Below are positions 50,868-59,378 of a stretch of DNA of 64,000 nt, piece by piece. The translations under genes and the position numbers were made by a program. The stretch spans positions 682,001 through 746,000 of the forward strand of contig NZ_AP023054.1 in assembly GCF_019703835.1 (NCBI RefSeq). Direction: 5' to 3'. The DNA comes from Thaumasiovibrio subtropicus (GTDB taxonomy: Bacteria > Pseudomonadota > Gammaproteobacteria > Enterobacterales > Vibrionaceae). The stretch's first letter is position 1. Every line of letters starts with the position of its first letter. The notes beneath the pieces were generated by a model. It saw only the letters and a list, made by a program, of their open reading frames with translations, did no database searches and was not told the origin of the DNA.

Positions 50868-51653
50868 TCAGTCTTCGCTGTAGTGATCTGGGACAAAGGT
50901 CTGCTCTTCGAGCGGGGCGCGTAAATAGCCTTCCTTATTGACCGGTGGTAGCGTTAACTCAGGGTAACTGATCTCTTCATATTCGATTTGACTGAGGAGA
51001 TGACGAATGCAATTCAAACGCGCTCTTTTCTTGTTATCCGCCTCAACGACCCACCAAGGTGATTGCTTAGTATCTGTGTAGGCAAACATTTTGTCTTTGG
51101 CTTCTGAATAGGCAGCCCAGCGGTTGCGAGACTCAAGATCCATTGGGCTGAACTTCCACCTTTTTATTGGCGTGTTAATGCGTTCGTTAAAGCGTTTTTC
51201 TTGCTCTTCATCAGAAACCGAAAACCAGTATTTAATCAAGATGATACCAGAGCGCATCAGCATTCGTTCGAACTCTGGGCAAGAGCGTAAAAACTCTTCA
51301 TATTCATCATCACTACAAAATCCCATCACTTTTTCTACGCCTGCTCGGTTATACCAGCTACGATCGAACAGTACCATTTCTCCAGCGGCGGGGAGGTGCG
51401 GTACGTAACGTTGGAAATACCATTGGCTTTTTTCACGTTCGGTTGGCGTTCCTAGAGCGACAACACGGCAGACGCGAGGATTGAGCTTTTCAGTGATACG
51501 TTTAATGGCTCCGCCTTTACCTGCTGCATCTCGACCTTCAAAAAGGACAACGACTTTGAGTTCTTTGTGTTTGACCCATTCTTGAAGTTTCACCAGTTCA
51601 ATTTGCAGTTCAGCCAAGTCGGCTTCGTAGGTTTTTTTACTGAGTTTAGCCAT
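50868..51653 (-). CDS. ppk2: Polyphosphate kinase 2
   Basis: PPK2 uses polyphosphate to phosphorylate nucleotides, running mainly opposite to PPK1. The single-domain product of 261 residues has Walker A FEGRDAAGKGG (39-49), Walker B LFDRSWYNRAGVE near 100 and the lid region (INTPIKRWKFSPMDLESRNR). ATG 51653 is preceded by AAGGAAG; the frame is open 33 codons further but that part looks untranslated. With ppk and ppx 8-10 kb away, the region holds synthesis, hydrolysis and use of polyphosphate. Confidence 0.92.
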   Translation of the reverse strand: MAKLSKKTYEADLAELQIELVKLQEWVKHKELKVVVLFEGRDAAGKGGAIKRITEKLNPRVCRVVALGTPTEREKSQWYFQRYVPHLPAAGEMVLFDRSWYNRAGVEKVMGFCSDDEYEEFLRSCPEFERMLMRSGIILIKYWFSVSDEEQEKRFNERINTPIKRWKFSPMDLESRNRWAAYSEAKDKMFAYTDTKQSPWWVVEADNKKRARLNCIRHLLSQIEYEEISYPELTLPPVNKEGYLRAPLEEQTFVPDHYSED

Positions 51654-51800
51654 AATACTTCCTTGCGATGGCGCTCGATAGAGACATCGAGCGAGTTGTT
51701 GAGCATGACTTAATAAACACTGAGAATGGCGCATTTGTAAAGAGGAACACACGGATTGGGTTGACCGAGGTGCGAGAATGCGACCGCGCGATGATCTTTT

Positions 51801-52538
51801 CTATTGTGGTCTTCCCTTCAACATGACGCTCACGGCTGCAATTTTGTCATAGTCAGTGACAGGAATAGCAAAGTCATCAACACTGCCCATGCTTGCTGCC
51901 GAAGAGAAGTTTGTCATATAGCTAGGGCGGGTCGTTTTACCTGAAAGATGAATTTCTTGAACACCCGAATTTCTAATGATGCTTGAGACATTCTGAGCAC
52001 TGACTCCTGCTCCTGCCATGATGGATAGACGATCACCGCAGTAATTGACCATCTCTTTTAATGTATTGATACCTTGGTGGGCAGAGGCTTCTAAGCCTGA
52101 CGTTAATACGCGCTCGCACCCTAAAGCAATAATGTTGTCGAGTGCGGCATGGTAGTCAACACACTGGTCAATGGCACGATGAAAGGTGATTCCCAATCCG
52201 TTTGCGGCGTCAACAAGTTGTTGGCACATCGGCATATCAACTTCCCCATTGGGTGTGAGACAGCCGATAACAATACCGTGTAATCCTGATTCTTTTACTG
52301 CACGGATATCATCAAGCATGACAGCCAAATCACCATCATTAAATAGGAAGTCGCCTTGGCGTGGACGGATCATCGCATACACGGGAACGTGTGCATGGAG
52401 TGCGGCTTGTCGCATCAATCCAATACTTGGTGTTAATCCACCTACCGCGAGAGAAGAACAAAGCTCAATACGTGTCGCACCCGCTTTTTGTGCAGTATGC
52501 AAAGACTCGATGTTATCGATACAGACTTCTATTTCCAT
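51801..52538 (-). CDS. cutC: CutC family protein
   Basis: The 245-residue TIM-barrel protein has CutC signatures: IEVCIDNIESLHTAQKAGAT, RIELCSSLAVGGLTPS, VYAMIRPRQGDF and ITFHRAIDQC. It was once linked to copper homeostasis in E. coli, but that role is disputed and its reaction is unknown. It is monocistronic. Confidence 0.92.
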   Translation of the reverse strand: MEIEVCIDNIESLHTAQKAGATRIELCSSLAVGGLTPSIGLMRQAALHAHVPVYAMIRPRQGDFLFNDGDLAVMLDDIRAVKESGLHGIVIGCLTPNGEVDMPMCQQLVDAANGLGITFHRAIDQCVDYHAALDNIIALGCERVLTSGLEASAHQGINTLKEMVNYCGDRLSIMAGAGVSAQNVSSIIRNSGVQEIHLSGKTTRPSYMTNFSSAASMGSVDDFAIPVTDYDKIAAVSVMLKGRPQ

Positions 52539-52710
52539 GGTGATTCCCGTTAGTAATCAAGCGTATTCTCGGGTTGCAAAAGCGCAACACCAAAGTATTG
52601 AGTATATACCTAAACAGGATCGGAGCGAAGGCGAGGAAGAGAAAGAGTTTGGCTTGGAGAAAAAGAAAAGGTCTTTGACGTCAACCGGTTAAATGCTTTG
52701 CTATCGGTTG

Positions 52711-52740
52711 AAATAAAAAGGGCCCGGTGGTCCGGGCCTC
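52711..52740 (-). terminator. Terminator of the peroxiredoxin gene
   Basis: Read leftward: stem ggcccgg / ccgggcc with a 4-base loop, then CTTTTTATTT. It is about 65 bases past the peroxiredoxin stop. Confidence 0.85.
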
Positions 52741-52802
52741 ATTTTACTGACTTTGTTTCTCTTTAGCAGGGTTGAGCGCCTGCAGAGTGCTTTCGTCGGT
52801 AA

Positions 52803-53405
52803 TTATAGATCTTCAGTGTGCTCAGATAGGTAAGCCGCTACACCTGTTGGTGATGCGTCCATACCTGCTTTACCTTCTTCCCACTGTGCTGGGCAAACTT
52901 CACCGTTTTTCTGGTGGAAGTTTAGCGCGTCAACCATGCGTAGCATTTCATCGATGTTACGGCCTAGAGGTAGGTCGTTAACAACTTGGTGGCGAACAAC
53001 ACCTTCTTCGTCAATCAGGAAAGAACCACGGAAAGCAACGCCAGCTTCTGGGTGCTCTACGTCGTATGCTTTACAGATTTCGTGCTTAACGTCAGCGATT
53101 AGAGGGTATTTAACTTGACCGATACCGCCGTCTTCAACAGCAGTGTTACGCCATGCATTGTGAGAGAACTGAGAATCGATAGAAACACCGATAACTTCAA
53201 CGCCTTTAGCTTGGAAATCTTCAAAGCGCTTATCGAATGCGATTAGCTCAGATGGACATACGAAAGTGAAGTCAAGAGGGTAGAAGAAAACAACCGCTTT
53301 CTTACCTTTTGTGAACTCAGCAAAGTTGAAGTTCTCAACGATTTCACCGTTACCTAGAACTGCTGCAGCTGTGAAATCTGGTGCTTGACGACCTACTAGT
53401 ACCAT
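52803..53405 (-). CDS. Typical 2-Cys peroxiredoxin (AhpC/TSA family)
   Basis: The 200-residue peroxidase has the peroxidatic C50 in FYPLDFTFVCPSE and the resolving C171 in GEVCPAQW. The GGIG loop is present (EDGGIG), but the C-terminal tail ends AYLSEHTEDL without the YF motif of the most over-oxidation-sensitive enzymes. It reduces H2O2 and organic peroxides, probably via thioredoxin, as no ahpF is adjacent. It is divergent from an OxyR2-type gene, the arrangement known from Vibrio where OxyR2 induces this peroxiredoxin. Confidence 0.93.
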   Translation of the reverse strand: MVLVGRQAPDFTAAAVLGNGEIVENFNFAEFTKGKKAVVFFYPLDFTFVCPSELIAFDKRFEDFQAKGVEVIGVSIDSQFSHNAWRNTAVEDGGIGQVKYPLIADVKHEICKAYDVEHPEAGVAFRGSFLIDEEGVVRHQVVNDLPLGRNIDEMLRMVDALNFHQKNGEVCPAQWEEGKAGMDASPTGVAAYLSEHTEDL

Positions 53406-53533
53406 GATGGTGCTCCTAAAAAGATGAAGTTTTCAGTCATTCGTGACTGATTCCGTTTCGACAAGACAAACTATAGCTAAGCTGGTACATTGAAAAAAGC
53501 GGAATAAACAGATTGTAATAATCGAAAAAAACG

Positions 53534-54430
53534 ATGAGTAAATTTCCTTCATTAAAGCAACTTCATTACCTCACGACACTTTATGAAACTCGGCACTTTG
53601 GTGCTGCCGCCAAACAGTGTTATGTCAGTCAATCTACCCTGAGTTCTGGGATCCAGAATCTCGAAGAGATGATGAACACACAACTGATTGAGCGTGACAA
53701 CAAAACACTTGTCTTTACTTCTATTGGTGAAGAGGTGGTGCAGCGGAGTCGAGATATCCTCGCAAGGAGTCAAGATCTCTTAGATATCGCGCAAATCAAT
53801 CATAACCAAATGGAGGGAAACCTTAGGCTAGGGTGTATCCCAACCATCGCGCCGTTTTTGCTGTGTGATTTAGTTCAGGAGGTGAGTCGCCAATATCCAG
53901 CAATGAATTTACTGTTGCGTGAAGATACGACGACTAACCTGCTTGCGGCGCTGCGCAATGGTGAGATGGATGTGTTGATACTAGCGTTACCGGTCGAGAT
54001 TGGTAACATGCAGAGTAAAGTCGTTGGTGTTGATCCATTTAAAATGGTGTTTAGTCGCTATCAAGCTTCTTCTCTGCCATTGCCAGTTCAATATACCCAT
54101 TTACCCGATGAGTCAGTTTTTTTATTGGAGAAAGAGCACTGTTTAACCGATCACGCAGTGTCTGCCTGTAAACTGACCAGTAAAGAGAAAATTAATCCAT
54201 TCTCGGCGACGAGTCTCCATACGTTAGTGCAAATGGTTGCGAATGGTTTAGGCACGACGTTTATCCCCCAAATGGCCATTGAGCACGGGTTGATTGATAA
54301 CTTGAATCTTATGGTTGTAGATCCTCCGGGTAAGCAAGCCTATCGACAAATAGGCTTAGTGTGGCGGCCTACATCAAACCGTATTGCTGTGTTTAATCGT
54401 CTGGCTGAAATTGTCAGCGACCTCTTGTAA
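53534..54430 (+). CDS. oxyR2: OxyR-family peroxide sensor (OxyR2 type)
   Basis: The 298-residue LysR-type regulator has a helix-turn-helix at 1-65 (LKQLHYLTTLYETRHFGAAA, VSQSTLSSGIQNLEE) and redox cysteines C203 and C212 in EHCLTDHAVSAC, with the same nine-residue spacing as C199/C208 of E. coli OxyR. Glu201 stands two residues before the sensing Cys, where E. coli has Gly. That Glu marks V. vulnificus OxyR2, described as hypersensitive to H2O2 (from memory). It is divergent from the peroxiredoxin gene with 128 bases between. Confidence 0.9.
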   Translation: MSKFPSLKQLHYLTTLYETRHFGAAAKQCYVSQSTLSSGIQNLEEMMNTQLIERDNKTLVFTSIGEEVVQRSRDILARSQDLLDIAQINHNQMEGNLRLGCIPTIAPFLLCDLVQEVSRQYPAMNLLLREDTTTNLLAALRNGEMDVLILALPVEIGNMQSKVVGVDPFKMVFSRYQASSLPLPVQYTHLPDESVFLLEKEHCLTDHAVSACKLTSKEKINPFSATSLHTLVQMVANGLGTTFIPQMAIEHGLIDNLNLMVVDPPGKQAYRQIGLVWRPTSNRIAVFNRLAEIVSDLL

Positions 54431-54572
54431 TGAATAGCGAAATGACCACAGTGATGCGTTTTCTGATGGCGGCTTTCGAAAAAAATTCAAGCTTGTGATA
54501 ACAGTCACGTTTGGTCGCTCTGATTTGATCCTTTTTTCAAATTAACCTGCTGTTTTTATTTACCTCTTAAAG

Positions 54573-54604
54573 ACCTCATTGTTTCAGCAATGAGGTTTTT
54601 TTTT
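54573..54604 (+). terminator. Terminator downstream of oxyR2
   Basis: Stem acctcattg / caatgaggt with a 6-base loop and eight or more T. It lies 142 bases after the oxyR2 stop, leaving a long 3' untranslated stretch. Confidence 0.9.
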
Positions 54605-55049
54605 GTTTCGCTTCAGAAAAAAACCATAACTGAAAGTGAACTTTGGGGTGTTTTTCGTTTGAATTAAGTTGTTAACACATTGTTTTAAATGATTTACCTA
54701 AAAAATTATCGTTTAAAACGGGTTTATAACTGCTGTTTAGGTGCGGTTATTTTGGTTTTTAATTACGTAATTTATTTACTTTTTCGCTCTTTTAATGATT
54801 AGTATATCAAGATGAAGATAGTCACGTTTATGCAATATAATGCTTGTTGGGTATTTTGTGGTTATATTTATAAGTCTTTGTTTTTAATATGTTCATGTTT
54901 TTAAATAAACTGGTTATACTTTGGTGCTATTGATTCTATTTGGTTGTCTGGTGCATTGTTAATCAAGGAAGTGAGTGGTTTGTTGCCGGTTCTCATTGAT
55001 AAATTACATTGTAATTGTGGTTATTTGATTACAAATGAAAGGGGGCGAA
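54605..55049 (+). promoter_or_regulatory. Long AT-rich upstream region of aceBA with two palindromes
   Basis: No gene is visible in these 445 bases. AATTACGTAATT (54761-54772) and AATTACA-T-TGTAATT (55002-55016) are perfect palindromes sharing AATTAC/GTAATT arms. The second ends 33 bases before the aceB start. They may be operators for control of the glyoxylate shunt, but neither matches an IclR or FadR site that I can recall. Confidence 0.45.
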
Positions 55050-56648
55050 ATGTCAGAACAATACCAAGTAAAGCTATCTCTCCAGCAGCCAGTGTCTGAG
55101 CAGCAACAAGACATCTTGTCTACAGAAGCGTTGGCGTTTGTTGAGCAGTTAGCAGAAAAGTTTGCAGGACGAATTCCAGAATTACTGGCGACAAGAGAGC
55201 GACGTCAAGCAGAGATTGACTCTGGTCAGTTGCCTGACTTTCTGCCGGAAACTGAGTCTATTCGAGAAAGTAACTGGAAAATTGCTGGTATTCCTCAAGA
55301 CTTGCAGGACCGCCGCATTGAAATCACAGGACCGGTTGATCGCAAGATGGTGATCAATGCCCTCAATGCGAATGTAAAAGTGTTTATGGCGGACTTTGAG
55401 GACTCGTTTGCACCAGCCTGGCCTCAGCTAATCGAAGGGCAAAGAAACCTACGTGATGCCAACATGGGCGTGATTGAATACACCAACCCCGAGAACGGCA
55501 AGCACTATCAGTTAAAAGAGGACCCAGCGGTGTTAATCTGCCGTGTTCGTGGGATACACCTACCTGAGAAGCATGTTTTTTATAGTGGTAATCCTCTGCC
55601 GGGTGCGTTGCTCGATTTTGGGCTCTATTTTTTTCATAACTTCCGCCAACTGCTATCCAAAAACTCTGGGCCTTACTTCTATATTCCTAAACTACAAGCG
55701 CACCAAGAAGCACAGTGGTGGAGTGATGTTTTCTCCTTTACAGAAGATCATTTCAAACTGCCTCGTGGCACTATCAAAGCAACCGTATTGATCGAAACGC
55801 TGCCTGCGGTGTTTGAAATGGATGAAATCCTGCATGCGCTTAGAGAACATATTGTTGGCTTAAACTGTGGGCGTTGGGACTACATATTTAGCTATATCAA
55901 GACATTGAAGAACTATCCAGACCGAGTGTTACCTGATAGACAAGTGGTGACAATGGATAAGCCTTTCCTCAATGCTTACTCAAGATTGCTTGTCAAAACC
56001 TGTCACCGCCGAGGTGCATTTGCCATGGGGGGAATGGCCGCCTTTATTCCGTCCAAAGATCCTGAAAAGAACGCTTGGGTGCTGAATAAGATTGAGACGG
56101 ATAAATCTTTAGAAGCCAATAATGGCCATGACGGCAGCTGGATTGCGCATCCAGGGTTGGCTGATACGGCAATCGCCGTTTTTGATAACGCTTTGGGAGC
56201 GAGAAGCAATCAACTCAACATTCTACGTGAAGACGATGCCCCCATTTCTGCACAAGAGTTGTTAGCACCCTGCGACGGCGATCGCACGGAAGAGGGGATG
56301 CGCCATAACATTCGTGTTGCGGTTCAGTATGTGGAAGCTTGGATTCAAGGTAATGGGTGTGTGCCTATCTATGGGCTGATGGAAGATGCGGCGACAGCCG
56401 AGATTTCACGAGCATCCATTTGGCAGTGGATCAAGCACGGCAAAGCGTTGAGCAATGGCAAGGTCGTGACGAAAGCGTTGTTTACCGAAATGCTAGAACA
56501 AGAGTTGTTAGTGGTTAAAGAAGAACTCGGAGAGGCGCGCTTCAATGCAGGGCAATTTGCTCAAGCGGCAGAGCTAATGGCATCACTGACAACCAGCGAT
56601 GAGTTAACGAATTTCTTAACATTACCAGGTTACGAATATCTGCCCTAG
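55050..56648 (+). CDS. aceB: Malate synthase A
   Basis: Malate synthase condenses glyoxylate and acetyl-CoA to malate, the second step of the glyoxylate shunt. The 532 residues (E. coli 533) include VFMADFEDSFAPAW, ICRVRGIHLPEKH, YFYIPKLQ, LIETLPAVFEMDEIL, GLNCGRWDYIFSYIK and the CoA-end WQWIKHGK. I chose ATG 55050, which has AAGGGGG upstream, rather than an in-frame ATG 5 codons earlier. aceA follows 95 bases later. Confidence 0.96.
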   Translation: MSEQYQVKLSLQQPVSEQQQDILSTEALAFVEQLAEKFAGRIPELLATRERRQAEIDSGQLPDFLPETESIRESNWKIAGIPQDLQDRRIEITGPVDRKMVINALNANVKVFMADFEDSFAPAWPQLIEGQRNLRDANMGVIEYTNPENGKHYQLKEDPAVLICRVRGIHLPEKHVFYSGNPLPGALLDFGLYFFHNFRQLLSKNSGPYFYIPKLQAHQEAQWWSDVFSFTEDHFKLPRGTIKATVLIETLPAVFEMDEILHALREHIVGLNCGRWDYIFSYIKTLKNYPDRVLPDRQVVTMDKPFLNAYSRLLVKTCHRRGAFAMGGMAAFIPSKDPEKNAWVLNKIETDKSLEANNGHDGSWIAHPGLADTAIAVFDNALGARSNQLNILREDDAPISAQELLAPCDGDRTEEGMRHNIRVAVQYVEAWIQGNGCVPIYGLMEDAATAEISRASIWQWIKHGKALSNGKVVTKALFTEMLEQELLVVKEELGEARFNAGQFAQAAELMASLTTSDELTNFLTLPGYEYLP

Positions 56649-56743
56649 CGCAGAAGGATGATTTACCGCGCGCGAGAGTGTTTCGCCTGTAACTTCGAGA
56701 TGCTAAGCGCATAGCCATGTACAGTTTAAAGAGGGACAGAACT

Positions 56744-58048
56744 ATGACTTTGACACGTCAACAGCAAATTGAAGCGTTGGAAAAAGATTGGGCAGAGAAT
56801 CCACGCTGGAAAAATGTAAAACGTACATACAGTGCTGAAGAAGTGATTAACTTGCGAGGTTCGTTTGCGCCGGAGCAAACCATCGCACAGCGTGGGGCTG
56901 ATAAGCTCTGGGATCTCGTCAACGGTAGCGCGAAAAAAGGTTATGTTAATTGCTTAGGTGCGCTCACAGGCGGACAAGCGGTTCAGCAAGCGAAAGCTGG
57001 CATTGAAGCGGTCTACTTATCTGGCTGGCAAGTTGCAGCGGACAATAATACCGCGTCGACTATGTATCCGGATCAATCTCTCTACCCTGTCGATTCTGTG
57101 CCATCTGTGGTGAAAAGGATCAATAATGCGTTTCGCCGCGCCGATCAAATCCAATGGTCAAATGGTAAGTCGCCCGAAGAAGGTACTGATTACTTTATCC
57201 CGATTGTTGCGGATGCAGAAGCGGGTTTTGGTGGTGTGTTGAATGCGTTTGAGCTGATGCGCCATATGATAGAAGCGGGTGCAGCCGGAGTTCACTTTGA
57301 AGACCAGCTCGCATCCGTGAAGAAATGTGGCCATATGGGCGGTAAAGTCTTAGTCCCTACGCAAGAGGCTGTGCAAAAACTGATTGCGGCACGCTTGGCT
57401 GCTGACGTTGCTGGGACAACGACCTTAGTGATCGCGCGTACTGATGCGAATGCAGCGGACCTGCTGACTTCAGATTGTGACCCGTATGATCGCGACTTTA
57501 TTGAAGGGGAGCGCTCTTCTGAAGGTTTCTATCGTGTGCGTGCTGGCATCGACCAAGCCATTTCTCGCGGATTAGCCTATGCCCCTTATGCGGACTTAAT
57601 CTGGTGTGAAACAGCAACACCTTGTTTAGAAGAAGCGAAAAAGTTTGCTGATGCCATTCATGAGAAATACCCAGATCAATTGCTTGCTTATAACTGCTCG
57701 CCTTCTTTCAACTGGGAGAAAAACCTCGATGCTGAGACGATTGCTAAGTTCCAGCAAGAGCTCGCTAACATGGGATATGTTTACCAGTTCATTACCTTAG
57801 CGGGTATTCACAATATGTGGTTTAACATGTTTGAGCTTTCTCACAAGTATGCCCAAGGCGAAGGTATGAAGCACTATGTTGAAATGGTGCAGCGTCCAGA
57901 GTTTGCTGCCGCAGAACGAGGTTATACCTTTGTTGCTCACCAGCAAGAAGTCGGAACAGGCTATTTTGATAAGATGACGAATACCATTCAAGGTGGCCAA
58001 TCATCTGTGACAGCACTGACAGGATCGACAGAAGAAGATCAATTTTGA
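56744..58048 (+). CDS. aceA: Isocitrate lyase
   Basis: Isocitrate lyase splits isocitrate to glyoxylate and succinate. The 434 residues equal E. coli AceA. The catalytic signature is KKCGHMGGK with C195, together with [18 protein letters not shown] and [16 protein letters not shown] 56744 is preceded by AGAGGGA; an upstream in-frame ATG at 56717 adds 9 unlikely residues. It is in operon order aceB-aceA, but no aceK follows. Confidence 0.97.
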   Translation: MTLTRQQQIEALEKDWAENPRWKNVKRTYSAEEVINLRGSFAPEQTIAQRGADKLWDLVNGSAKKGYVNCLGALTGGQAVQQAKAGIEAVYLSGWQVAADNNTASTMYPDQSLYPVDSVPSVVKRINNAFRRADQIQWSNGKSPEEGTDYFIPIVADAEAGFGGVLNAFELMRHMIEAGAAGVHFEDQLASVKKCGHMGGKVLVPTQEAVQKLIAARLAADVAGTTTLVIARTDANAADLLTSDCDPYDRDFIEGERSSEGFYRVRAGIDQAISRGLAYAPYADLIWCETATPCLEEAKKFADAIHEKYPDQLLAYNCSPSFNWEKNLDAETIAKFQQELANMGYVYQFITLAGIHNMWFNMFELSHKYAQGEGMKHYVEMVQRPEFAAAERGYTFVAHQQEVGTGYFDKMTNTIQGGQSSVTALTGSTEEDQF

Positions 58049-58055
58049 TATCGAG

Positions 58056-58086
58056 TTCATATGGCGCAATTTTTGCGCCATATGAA
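58056..58086 (+). other. 14-bp perfect hairpin just after aceA
   Basis: TTCATATGGCGCAA and TTGCGCCATATGAA around TTT, starting 7 bases after the aceA stop. No T-run follows, so it may protect the mRNA 3' end or act as part of a two-step termination region with the hairpin at 58127. Confidence 0.6.
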
Positions 58087-58126
58087 GGTGAAAAAGAGTG
58101 TGGTTTTGGTATGTATCTATCACGCC

Positions 58127-58158
58127 AGCGCTGGGTTTCTCACTCAGCGCTTTTTTTT
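58127..58158 (+). terminator. Terminator of aceBA, overlapping the end of acpH
   Basis: Stem agcgctg / cagcgct with an 11-base loop and eight T. The right arm and T-run are also the last codons (Lys-Lys-Lys-Arg-stop) of the convergent acpH gene. Confidence 0.85.
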
Positions 58159-58731
58159 CCATTCGAGTACTCGATTCATCATCTCTGGATAAAGGCTAAA
58201 AAAGAGGGCTTCAAAACTATCATAGTGCTTTTCGAGGTAATCCCCGCAATCGGCTAAAGGTTGGAACCGTGGTCGCCTCAGTGAGATACGTTGCAGGGCG
58301 AAGCGGATATTCTCGGTTTGCTGATAACTCTCTAGCCATCGGCCTTGCCACATCATTTGTTGCAGTTTCACGTAACGTTCGGGTAAGTGGGGTGGGTGGT
58401 ACTGCGTGATTTGCAACTCGGCATGGTGAAGAAAATTGTTCAACGTTTTGTCGTGGTATTGATGCCAATGAACCGCAAGAAAGTGATCCCAGAACATGTC
58501 TAGCGCGATACCGCTAAAGCGGCGTAGGGAGGGTGGAAAGTACTGCTTGGCGGCTTTGACTTGCTGTGTACTATCGACTTGCCCATCTATAAATCGATGT
58601 AGGTAAATGCCTTGCACAACCTCACTTGAGAAGCGCCCCTCGGGTTTTCCTCTGACAAAATCCGCTAATAGGTTAGCCGCTAAGTGGCTATTTGCTAACT
58701 CAGCAAGATGTAAATGGGCAAGATAGTTCAA
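58144..58731 (-). CDS. acpH: Acyl-carrier-protein phosphodiesterase
   Basis: AcpH removes the 4'-phosphopantetheine arm from ACP. The 195-residue product is like E. coli AcpH/YajB (193): MNYLAHLHLAELANSHLAAN, LLADFVRGKPEGRF, GIYLHRFID and LDMFWDHFLAVHW carry its HD-type metal residues. The start codon is TTG (58731), with no clear ribosome site. It begins 26 bases after a CBS-domain gene and may be coupled to it. Its end runs through the aceBA terminator. Confidence 0.9.
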   Translation of the reverse strand: MNYLAHLHLAELANSHLAANLLADFVRGKPEGRFSSEVVQGIYLHRFIDGQVDSTQQVKAAKQYFPPSLRRFSGIALDMFWDHFLAVHWHQYHDKTLNNFLHHAELQITQYHPPHLPERYVKLQQMMWQGRWLESYQQTENIRFALQRISLRRPRFQPLADCGDYLEKHYDSFEALFFSLYPEMMNRVLEWKKKR

Positions 58732-58757
58732 ATGCGTACCACACGGTTTAAATGAGG

Positions 58758-59201
58758 TTACTCATCATACGCGAGTGGCTCGCTTTCTTCCTGTATCTCC
58801 AACAAATTAATGGCGATGGTGACAAAGTCACTGTCGGTAATGATACCGAAAAGTTCACCGTCATCCACGACGGGCAGGCAGCCAATCTTATGCTTTTGCA
58901 TATAAATAGCCGCTTGTTTCAAGCTAGCGTGTCGACTCACAGTAATGAACTCTCGCTTCGCTAATCTCGATAGAGGCGCTTGCAGTATCGAGCTCTGCTG
59001 ATCGGTGAGAGATTCGAGTTGCGAGTGTTGGGCGGCGAGGAGATCACGTTGAGTGATAATAGCGCAAAGCGTGTTGTTTTCATCAAGCAAGGGGATATGG
59101 CGAATGTCGGCACGCTTCATTAACTGATTAGCATCACCCACAGTACTTGATAGGGTCAAGGTATGTGGGTTGGGTGTCATCATATCGGCGACGGTAAACA
59201 T
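58758..59201 (-). CDS. CBS-domain protein
   Basis: The 147 residues consist of two CBS motifs (about 5-60: VADMMTPNPHTLTLSSTV, RHIPLLDENNTL, AIITQRDLL; and about 80-138: FITVSRHASLKQAAIYMQ, IGCLPVVDDGELFGIITDSD). Such pairs usually bind adenine nucleotides. There is no attached enzyme domain. I chose ATG 59201, which follows GGAGG, over the ATG 10 codons upstream. The acidic tail (EIQEESEPLAYDE) is odd but unassigned. Confidence 0.88.
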   Translation of the reverse strand: MFTVADMMTPNPHTLTLSSTVGDANQLMKRADIRHIPLLDENNTLCAIITQRDLLAAQHSQLESLTDQQSSILQAPLSRLAKREFITVSRHASLKQAAIYMQKHKIGCLPVVDDGELFGIITDSDFVTIAINLLEIQEESEPLAYDE

Positions 59202-59378
59202 ACTGCACCTCCGAAAATTTTCGATGGACAAAGCACTTATTTATAAAACTAGCGGAAATTGCTAACAAAAGCTTAGAGATCTGTCGGAGTTTTTCTTTTC
59301 TCCCACAAAATGCCCCTTACCGAGAATGCCAATTTGGTAGTTTGGTCATATCTACAGCAAGTTTTGTCAGGGATTGTG

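Noticed and set aside
52186..52692. 168-residue rightward frame over cutC
   Set aside because: It lies opposite a well-supported cutC and its translation resembles nothing.
53406..53533. OxyR binding site between the peroxiredoxin and oxyR2
   Set aside because: Only fragments such as CTATAG were seen; the four-part OxyR pattern could not be placed convincingly.
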